NCBI GenBank assembly: GCA_025454185.1
Contig: JALOOY010000092.1
Coordinates: forward strand, 1 to 6,524
DNA: 6,524 nt
Source of the DNA: Thermodesulfobacteriota bacterium
GTDB taxonomy: Bacteria > Desulfobacterota > RBG-13-43-22
Direction: 5' to 3'
Below are positions 1-4,409 of the stretch, piece by piece. Every line of letters begins with the position of its first letter. The first letter of the stretch is position 1. The notes beneath the pieces were generated by a model. That model made no database searches, was not told the origin of the DNA, and saw nothing but the letters and a program-made list of their open reading frames with translations. Position numbers and translations under genes: made by a program.

Positions 1-147
1 CCTCGCAAGCGCTTCAGGGAGCTATACGGCCCTGTTTTAAGAGATGTCTCTAATGTGTTTTTTCCGCCGGCCGCGGGTAATACTCCTGCGGACGCCGGTG
101 TAATTCCTCCGTCGGCGCAGGCAGGTTATGGTGCTGCAGAGAAATGA
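1..147 (+). CDS. Possible C-terminal fragment of a gene entering from the left edge
   Basis: Frame 1 is open from the first base to a TGA at 145-147, giving 48 codons with no start that must lie inside the window. The other two plus frames close early. The translation begins with a basic stretch (PRKRFRELYGPVLRDVSNVF) and continues into a tail rich in Pro, Ala and Gly that ends GYGAAEK. I recognise no family or motif. Codon choice (TTA, AGA, CTA, TTT and AAT appear) is less GC-biased in third positions than the large genes to the right, so it is either a low-expression or acquired gene, or a chance open frame. A run of 48 open codons can occur by chance in GC-rich DNA. It would converge on the minus-strand stress-protein gene, with 74 nt between the two stop codons. 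Confidence 0.35.
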   Translation, partial: PRKRFRELYGPVLRDVSNVFFPPAAGNTPADAGVIPPSAQAGYGAAEK

Positions 148-193
148 TAGTATAATTTGGTTCCGGGCATACGTTGAGTGGGTGGCGGCAAGA

Positions 194-218
194 CCCGGGG
201 ATTCCGTCCGGCCCCGGG
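194..218 (-). terminator. GC-rich hairpin just after the stress-protein stop
   Basis: CCCGGGG at 194-200 and CCCCGGG at 212-218 form a perfect 7-bp stem around an 11-nt loop. The stem starts 3 nt after the stop codon of the minus-strand stress-protein gene (222-224). No run of U follows on the minus strand (TCTTGCC), so this is not a textbook intrinsic terminator. It may be a U-less terminator or a 3'-end stabiliser protecting the transcript. Being symmetrical, it could also act on plus-strand transcripts from the left. Confidence 0.4.
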
Positions 219-221
219 AGA

Positions 222-683
222 TCAGCTTTCAGCCTGCGCCCCCCGGATGCTGAGCACCGGCACTCCGGCCAAACGGACCACCTTCTCGGCCACCGAGCCG
301 AAGACCAGCCGCTTGAAGCCTGTCTGGCCGCGGGTGGCGATGACGATCAGGTCCGCCTGGGCCTCGTCCGCGGCCCGCACGATCTGATCAGCGGGATCAC
401 CCAGGGCCACCAGCAACCGGACCACAAGTCCTGGGGCCAGGCGCTCGGCCAAGTGCTGCTGCAGTTTTTTAAGCGCCGCTTGTTCCATTTCTTCCTGATA
501 GGCCTGCACATTGAAGACCACCGAGCCCATATGCTCCGCGGCCACCACGGGGATCGGCTGCACCACGTGGATCACGACCAACTCGGCGGCGAAGTGCCGG
601 GCCAGCTCGACGGCCGCCTGCAAGGCTTCGAAGGAAGGGTCACTGAAATCCGTGGGACAAACGATCTTTTTCAAGGGCAGCAT
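222..683 (-). CDS. UspA-family universal stress protein
   Basis: This is a single-domain, 153-residue universal stress protein of normal family length, probably a cytoplasmic dimer that binds ATP or another nucleotide. Seen directly: an N-terminal strand and loop KKIVCPTDFSDPS (residues 5-17), with the conserved Asp12 region that contacts adenine in ATP-binding members; a hydrophobic strand LVVIHVV (35-41); a DLIVIATRG strand (111-119); and the C-terminal nucleotide loop with Gly119, then nine residues, then Gly129-Ser130, followed by VAEKVVR and the final strand VPVLSI. In the ATP signature G-2X-G-9X-G(S/T) the first Gly is Ala116 here, a substitution also common in family members, so ATP binding is likely but not certain. 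The ATG at 681-683 is supported by the strong Shine-Dalgarno AGGAAGGAG at 690-698, 6 nt upstream. The gene appears monocistronic, with its own promoter at 825-853. The physiological stress it answers cannot be read from sequence. Confidence 0.95.
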   Translation of the reverse strand: MLPLKKIVCPTDFSDPSFEALQAAVELARHFAAELVVIHVVQPIPVVAAEHMGSVVFNVQAYQEEMEQAALKKLQQHLAERLAPGLVVRLLVALGDPADQIVRAADEAQADLIVIATRGQTGFKRLVFGSVAEKVVRLAGVPVLSIRGAQAES

Positions 684-703
684 GAGTCGCTCCTTCCTGT
701 ATT

Positions 704-807
704 CGGGAAGGGGATTCCCGACAAAGGGGTTGAAACTTGGTTTCCTAAGTGGTGGCTAGAGTATCAATGATATTTTTCCCCATAGCTAAGAAAACAATTC
801 CCAATTG
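704..807 (-). promoter_or_regulatory. Leader of the stress-protein gene with four inverted repeats
   Basis: Between the predicted transcription start (about 818) and the Shine-Dalgarno (690-698) lie four short perfect inverted repeats: CAATT-CCC-AATTG (795-807), TATCA-A-TGATA (762-772), GAAAC-TTG-GTTTC (732-744) and CGGGAA-GGGGA-TTCCCG (704-720). The first two are AT-rich and compact, more like operator half-sites. The last two can form RNA hairpins, and the one nearest the ribosome site could influence translation. The sequence fits no riboswitch family that I recognise. Each repeat is short enough to arise by chance; their clustering in about 100 nt is what makes them worth noting. Confidence 0.35.
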
Positions 808-824
808 ATTATGCGGTAAAATAA

Positions 825-853
825 AGTATAAATTAGGGGTGGCGGAAGGTCAA
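825..853 (-). promoter_or_regulatory. Sigma70-type promoter for the stress-protein gene
   Basis: Read on the minus strand, TTGACC (848-853) is followed by a 17-nt spacer and TATACT (825-830). Each hexamer matches the consensus at five of six positions and the spacing is optimal. Transcription would start near 818, giving a 5' untranslated leader of about 135 nt before the ATG at 683. It lies in an AT-rich island in otherwise GC-rich DNA. Confidence 0.7.
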
Positions 854-1020
854 GGAGGATCAGGCCGTTGAAGTCCTGGAGCAGTCCGGCCCGCGTTGAG
901 GTCGGCCCCTTGGCGTCCCCGGGAATCCTGCCCTGTCGGATTATAGGTTTCAGCCTTGGCCCGGGCAGTCCTGCGCAGCGTGCCCTCGGAATACGGTTCG
1001 TAACCCTCCCTGCCCGCCAA
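854..1020. other. Intergenic region with a stem abutting the antiporter stop
   Basis: No convincing gene lies here. The notable structure is a long interrupted stem next to the antiporter stop codon (1021-1023): TTGGC (956-960) pairs with GCCAA (1016-1020) and GGGCAG (963-968) pairs with CTGCCC (1010-1015), leaving a 2-nt CC bulge. Inside the 41-nt loop are a self-complementary CTGCGCAG (971-978) and a small hairpin, GGTT-CGT-AACC (995-1005). No U-run follows on the minus strand, so if this ends or protects the antiporter mRNA it is not a canonical intrinsic terminator. The rest (854-955) shows nothing I can interpret. Confidence 0.35.
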
Positions 1021-3021
1021 TCAGGCGGCGGCCGCTTTTGGACCCCTTTCCAGCAGGTCCTCCAGATCGATCAGGCGGTCGGGGTGGCCCATGACCACCA
1101 CCAGGTCCTGGGCGGCCAGTCGGGTGTCTCCGTCCGGATTGGGCCGGGTCTGGCCCTGATGGCGCACGGCCATGGCCGTGACCCCGAAGTTTTTCCGGAG
1201 GGCCATCTCGCCCAGGGTCTTGCCGTCCGCCCAGGTACCCGGCTTGATCAGGAAAGTGGTCACCTCCATGTCCGGAATATGCAGGCTCAGGTCGCAAAAA
1301 GAGGCGGGGATCACCTCGGGCTTGCGGAACATCTGGTAGCCCTCGGACCGCACCTCGGCAGTGAATTTTTCAATATGGTCTTTGGGAAAGAGGTATTTCT
1401 GCAAGACGCGGGTGAAGATCTCCACCGCAGTTTCGAACTCCTCGGGGATCACTTCGTCGGCCCCCAGGGCATACAGGGCCTCCACTTCTTGGAGGAAACG
1501 GGTTCGGATGATCAGATAAATCTTGGGATTCAGCCGGCGGGCCGTCTCGGTGATCCGCCGCACCGCCGCGGCGTCGTTGATCACCACCACCAGGATGCGG
1601 GCCCGCTCTAAACCGGCCGTCTCCAGCACCGGCTCCTGGGTGGCATCACCAAAGAAAATCGGTTCCCCTTTGTCCCGCTCTTCCCGGACCGTCTCCGGGT
1701 TCATCTCGAGGATCAGGTAGGGAATCTGTCCCCCGCTGGCCGCCCGGGCCAGGTTGCGGCCGTTCACGCCGAAGCCGACAATGATCAGGTGGTCGTTCAG
1801 GGGCGGCAATTGTATCCCCTTGTCCGGCAAGATGCCGGCCTGAAACCGGGCCAGGCCGGGGATCTTCAGGAAGCCGTCGGCCAGGCGCGGCGCCAGGGGG
1901 ACCAGGAAGGGCGTGGCCCCCATGGTGAGTATGGCGACGGCCAGGAACATCTGGTAATGGTCGCCGGTCAGCAGCCCAAACCGGCCGCCCATCTCCGCCA
2001 GGACAAAAGAGAACTCCCCCACCTGGCAGAGTCCCAGACCCACCAGCAGGGTGGTGCGCAGCGGATAGCGCAGGCTCCCGGCAGCCAGGGCGGCCAGCAG
2101 GGTTTTCGCTACCATGACGGCCGCCGCCAGCAGCAGCACCCACAAAAGGTGTTCGATCAGAAAGCGCACGTCGAGGAGCATGCCGATGGAAACGAAAAAA
2201 AAACCTGAAAAAATATCCTTGAAGGGCAGGACGTTGCCCAAGGCTTGGTGGTTGTATTCCGATTCGGAGATGATCAACCCGGCCAGGAAGGCCCCCAGGG
2301 AGAGGGAAAGGCCGACGCTCGACGTGAGCCAGGCCACCCCCAGGCAAATGCCGAGGACCCCGAAGAGGAACAGTTCACGGCTCTTGGTCCCCACGATATG
2401 AAAGAGCAGGAAGGGCACCACCCATTTGGTGGCCAGATAAACGAAAACGATGACGCCCGCGCCTTTTAACAGCATGAGCAGGACCGCGGGCGCCAGATTT
2501 CCCCCTTCGCCGCCCAGCAGAGGGGTCAGCAGCATCATGGGCACGATGACGATGTCCTGAAAAATCAGGATGCCAAGGGTGGTCCGGCCGTGGGGCGAAT
2601 CGACGTCCGCCCTTTCCTGAAGGAGCTTCAAGACGATGGCCGTGCTGCTCAGAGAAAACAGGAAGCCGAGAAAGACGGACTGCCCCACCCCCAGGCCGAA
2701 CCAGCGGGCCGCCAGAAAGGTGGCCCCGGTGGTCAACAGGACCTGCAGCGATCCCCCCAGGAGGACCGATTTCCTGATCTGCAGCAGTTGATTGATGGAG
2801 AACTCGATGCCGATGGTGAACAGCAGCAGGACCACCCCGATCTCGGCCATGATCTCCACTTCGTGGACGGCCTGGACCAGCCCCAGCCCGTGGGGCCCGG
2901 CCAGGATGCCCGTGAGGAAAAACCCGATCAGGGCCGGCATTTTCAGCCGGAGAAACACGAAGAGGATGCCTATGGATAGGCCCAGGATGATGTCGATGTC
3001 GGTTAAAAGGGGAATTTCCAT
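1021..3021 (-). CDS. KefB/KefC-type CPA2 cation:proton antiporter with RCK domains
   Basis: An inner-membrane monovalent cation:proton antiporter (CPA2 family) of 666 residues, by homology exchanging K+ (possibly Na+) for H+. Residues 1-380 are the hydrophobic transport domain, with a typical start (MEIPLLTDIDIILGL), the LTGILAGPHGLGLV signature (36-49) and the Gln155-Asp156 pair in FQDIVIVP that marks the ion site of Kef-type members. A cytosolic RCK/TrkA-N domain begins near 409 with HLIIVGFGVNGRNLA (Gly-X-Gly-X-X-Gly nucleotide fold; acidic Glu439 at the end of strand 2). A TrkA-C domain spans about 573-655. The architecture suggests nucleotide gating. No KefF/KefG ancillary gene is adjacent, so glutathione control as in E. 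coli should not be assumed. The ATG at 3021 is the only reasonable start: an in-frame TAG lies 18 nt upstream (3040-3042) with no start codon between. There is no visible Shine-Dalgarno. Nine T residues in a row (2195-2203) encode the end of Gly273 and Phe274-276. Confidence 0.95.
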   Translation of the reverse strand: MEIPLLTDIDIILGLSIGILFVFLRLKMPALIGFFLTGILAGPHGLGLVQAVHEVEIMAEIGVVLLLFTIGIEFSINQLLQIRKSVLLGGSLQVLLTTGATFLAARWFGLGVGQSVFLGFLFSLSSTAIVLKLLQERADVDSPHGRTTLGILIFQDIVIVPMMLLTPLLGGEGGNLAPAVLLMLLKGAGVIVFVYLATKWVVPFLLFHIVGTKSRELFLFGVLGICLGVAWLTSSVGLSLSLGAFLAGLIISESEYNHQALGNVLPFKDIFSGFFFVSIGMLLDVRFLIEHLLWVLLLAAAVMVAKTLLAALAAGSLRYPLRTTLLVGLGLCQVGEFSFVLAEMGGRFGLLTGDHYQMFLAVAILTMGATPFLVPLAPRLADGFLKIPGLARFQAGILPDKGIQLPPLNDHLIIVGFGVNGRNLARAASGGQIPYLILEMNPETVREERDKGEPIFFGDATQEPVLETAGLERARILVVVINDAAAVRRITETARRLNPKIYLIIRTRFLQEVEALYALGADEVIPEEFETAVEIFTRVLQKYLFPKDHIEKFTAEVRSEGYQMFRKPEVIPASFCDLSLHIPDMEVTTFLIKPGTWADGKTLGEMALRKNFGVTAMAVRHQGQTRPNPDGDTRLAAQDLVVVMGHPDRLIDLEDLLERGPKAAAA

Positions 3022-3028
3022 GGGTACT

Positions 3029-3057
3029 ATTAAAACATACTAAACAGTATTAGACAA
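3029..3057 (-). promoter_or_regulatory. Candidate promoter for the antiporter with a palindrome in its spacer
   Basis: On the minus strand TTGTCT (3052-3057, four of six consensus positions) and TTTAAT (3029-3034, five of six) are separated by 17 nt. The -10 box ends 7 nt before the ATG at 3021, so the transcript would be leaderless or nearly so, which agrees with the absence of a Shine-Dalgarno. The spacer contains a perfect inverted repeat, ATACT-AAAC-AGTAT (3037-3050), well placed for a repressor or activator. The alternative is that the antiporter is only read through from the upstream 64-residue gene, 57 nt away. Confidence 0.45.
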
Positions 3058-3078
3058 CCTGGAGCAGGAAGGCCGGCG

Positions 3079-3273
3079 TTATTTCCCCGAGGCCGCTGCT
3101 TTCGGACTGTTGAGCCGTATCACCGCCACGACCAGTACAAATTCGAAAAGTGCCAACAGCAAGACCACCCAGACTTTGGGCAGTAGGCCCAACAGCAGTT
3201 TGGCCGCGAAAATCAAGAGTATCCCCAGGGCCAACATGGCCCCGATCAAAATGACCCGCTGAAAAAATTCCAT
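3079..3273 (-). CDS. Small two-helix membrane protein upstream of the antiporter
   Basis: A 64-residue protein that is almost entirely hydrophobic: helix 1 covers about residues 7-31 (with Lys25 inside it), Pro32-Lys33 form a turn, helix 2 covers about 34-53, and a short polar tail ends KAAASGK. I recognise no family. The start is firm: the ATG at 3271-3273 is preceded by AAAGGAGGTC (3281-3290), one of the best ribosome sites in the window, at 8-nt spacing. That site is the main reason for believing so short a gene. It ends 57 nt upstream of the antiporter on the same strand, so the two are likely expressed together. A role as a small partner or regulator of the antiporter is inference only. 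It has no cleavable signal peptide and is likely a hairpin in the inner membrane. Confidence 0.75.
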   Translation of the reverse strand: MEFFQRVILIGAMLALGILLIFAAKLLLGLLPKVWVVLLLALFEFVLVVAVIRLNSPKAAASGK

Positions 3274-3384
3274 AAGAATAGACCTCCTTTAAAGAAAACG
3301 GCGCGAATCGGAAAGGCCCTAACGGGCAAACCAATAGACCGGTGTGAAAAAAAAGAAGCTTAAGTAAAAAACAGAGTTGGGAGG

Positions 3385-3675
3385 TTAGCCGCGGGGTAGG
3401 GGAGGGCGTTCGATTTTGAAAAAAACGTTTTTCGGTGAATTGCTGCCGGGTAAAGCAACGAAGAGGGTTATGAAAGGGTTGATTTCGATGGGTAAAATCC
3501 CATTAATGCCCATGGCGTGCGGCGAGGGTGGGTTTTCCCGGTCGGGATTTTCCCCCGTCAGCGGGACGTCGCAAAAAGCGCGCACCCCAACGGCGGAAGG
3601 CTCCATATACTCGAGCAAAAACAGGGAAAGCAGCAGCAGGCACAAGGCCCGGCTTCTTTTAAAATTACGCTTCAC
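3385..3675 (-). CDS. Possible small exported protein, unknown function
   Basis: A 96-residue frame starting with GTG (3673-3675). The N-terminus resembles a Sec signal peptide: a basic segment (KRNFKRSR), a hydrophobic core (ALCLLLLSLFLLEY), then a plausible signal-peptidase site after Val-Arg-Ala (residues 30-32). The mature part would be about 64 residues, rich in Pro, Asn and Gly, with one Cys just after cleavage. I know no family for it. There is no Shine-Dalgarno, but a strong promoter (3683-3710) has its -10 box 7 nt before the GTG, so translation would be from a leaderless mRNA. An internal ATG (residue 24) would lose the signal peptide and also lacks a good ribosome site. It may instead be a chance frame within the leader of the 64-residue gene, whose start is 111 nt downstream of this stop. 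The opposite-strand frame here has only a weak TTG start and looks less protein-like. Confidence 0.45.
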   Translation of the reverse strand: MKRNFKRSRALCLLLLSLFLLEYMEPSAVGVRAFCDVPLTGENPDRENPPSPHAMGINGILPIEINPFITLFVALPGSNSPKNVFFKIERPPLPRG

Positions 3676-3682
3676 AATTTTT

Positions 3683-3710
3683 ATTATAGGAAAATGACTT
3701 AAAAAGTCAA
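3683..3710 (-). promoter_or_regulatory. Strong sigma70-type promoter overlapped by a palindrome
   Basis: On the minus strand TTGACT (3705-3710) is followed by 16 nt and a perfect TATAAT (3683-3688). A perfect 6-bp inverted repeat, TGACTT-AAA-AAGTCA (3695-3709, plus-strand reading), overlaps the -35 box and could be an operator. As RNA from the upstream gene it would be a weak AT-rich hairpin followed by UUUU, so a contribution to termination of the DUF3124 transcript is also possible. Transcription would begin at about 3676-3675, effectively at the GTG of the 96-residue frame, and could continue through the 64-residue gene into the antiporter. Confidence 0.65.
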
Positions 3711-3744
3711 TCCGAGGCTGAAGGCCATGCTGTGCAGGGCCGAA

Positions 3745-4227
3745 TTACTTTTCCTTGAGGGCCACTCCCCGGGAGGAAAAGGAAATGCCTTGCCCCATGG
3801 AGGTGCCGATCATGACCCCTTCCATAATCGGTTCATTGGCCGGGGCGGCCGCTTTCCAGCGAACCAGAAAATTGGCCCCCGAACCCCCGGCGGTGTCCGA
3901 GGCCTTGACGATGTAGCGGGTGGAGCCGAGCGGACCCAGGGTGACCGGCTGGGTGATATATTTCCGGATCAGCTTGCCGTCGTTATCGTAATAGTCCGCC
4001 TGCAGGAGGGTGATGGGCTGCGTGGGATCCGTGTTACGAACGCTCAGCGTGCCCGTGAGCAGGATGGCCCGTTCCTGGTCGCCGTAATAGATGTGGGAAT
4101 AGATGGGCACATAGACCAGTTGCCCCTGGGAGAGGGTCTGGGCCGGTGATGGCGAGGTGAAAATACCGCCACTAAGCAGCAGGAAAACAAGTACCAGGAT
4201 CGAGGACCGAAACCTAATTGCGCGCAT
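3745..4227 (-). CDS. Exported DUF3124 family protein
   Basis: A 160-residue protein whose whole mature part matches my knowledge of the DUF3124 family. Conserved stretches in order are LVYVPIYSHIYYGD (37-50), LTGTLSVRNTD (57-67), a YYDNDGKLIRKYI segment (79-91), LGPLGSTRYIVKASD (97-111), GGSGANFLVRW (114-124) and the C-terminal MEGVMIGTSMGQGISFSSRG (135-154). The function of the family is unknown; the alternating pattern suggests an all-beta, periplasmic domain. The N-terminus is a clear signal peptide: Arg-rich start, hydrophobic core SILVLVFLLLSGGIF (9-23), and cleavage probably after Ala29 in SPSPAQ. There is no lipobox Cys, so it is not an obvious lipoprotein. The ATG at 4225-4227 follows AAGGAG (4236-4241) at 8-nt spacing. 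It is divergent from the acyl-CoA ligase, and the next gene on its strand has its own promoter, so it is probably a single-gene unit. Confidence 0.9.
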   Translation of the reverse strand: MRAIRFRSSILVLVFLLLSGGIFTSPSPAQTLSQGQLVYVPIYSHIYYGDQERAILLTGTLSVRNTDPTQPITLLQADYYDNDGKLIRKYITQPVTLGPLGSTRYIVKASDTAGGSGANFLVRWKAAAPANEPIMEGVMIGTSMGQGISFSSRGVALKEK

Positions 4228-4409
4228 CTTTAAATCTCCTTAGGAATCGAAAGGGAAATATTATTGCGTATAATTTTGCCTAATTTTTCGAAGAAGCACA
4301 ACGAAAATTGGAGCGGTGATCCGGTTTTGACTTCAAGAGGGTCTGTTCAAGTCCGGATGGATGTGTTATATCAGGGCAGCTATAAATCTCGTATTTCGAA
4401 AGGCTGTTC
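4228..4409. promoter_or_regulatory. Divergent control region between DUF3124 and acyl-CoA ligase genes
   Basis: This 182-nt stretch must hold promoters for both flanking genes. For the plus strand the best candidate -10 is TATAAA (4381-4386) with only a poor -35 (TGGATG, 4358-4363). A TATAAT at 4269-4274 has no recognisable -35. A consensus-like TTGACT at 4327-4332 has no -10 at usable distance. Around it are a 6-bp inverted repeat, ATCCGG (4319-4324) / CCGGAT (4353-4358), and a direct repeat TTCAAG (4332-4337 and 4346-4351), which may be regulator sites. For the minus strand the DNA is AT-rich (4255-4290) but I could not choose a promoter with confidence. Confidence 0.35.

Noticed and set aside
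151..156. Plus-strand TATAAT as a promoter
   Set aside because: There is no acceptable -35 at 15-19 nt and no extended -10 TG. It would drive only antisense RNA into the stress-protein gene.
852..1611. Plus-strand frame from TTG 868 with an upstream AAGGAGG (852-858)
   Set aside because: The ribosome-like site overlaps the -35 box of the minus-strand stress-protein promoter, and most of the frame is antisense to the well-supported antiporter gene. The translation is low-complexity and matches no family I know.
3346..3371. A-rich tracts on the plus strand (T-runs on minus) as an intrinsic terminator
   Set aside because: No stable GC-rich stem precedes either T-run on the minus strand, so I could not support a terminator between the 96- and 64-residue genes.
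3416..3697. Plus-strand 93-codon frame opposite the 96-residue frame
   Set aside because: It has a TTG start with no ribosome site, no recognisable domain and no promoter; the minus-strand alternative has a signal-peptide-like start and a strong promoter.
3676..3747. Readthrough fusion of DUF3124 with the 96-residue frame
   Set aside because: The two are in the same frame with no stop between 3744 and 3676, but DUF3124 proteins normally end about where the TAA (3745-3747) lies, and the joining stretch contains a promoter. One frame in three would agree by chance.
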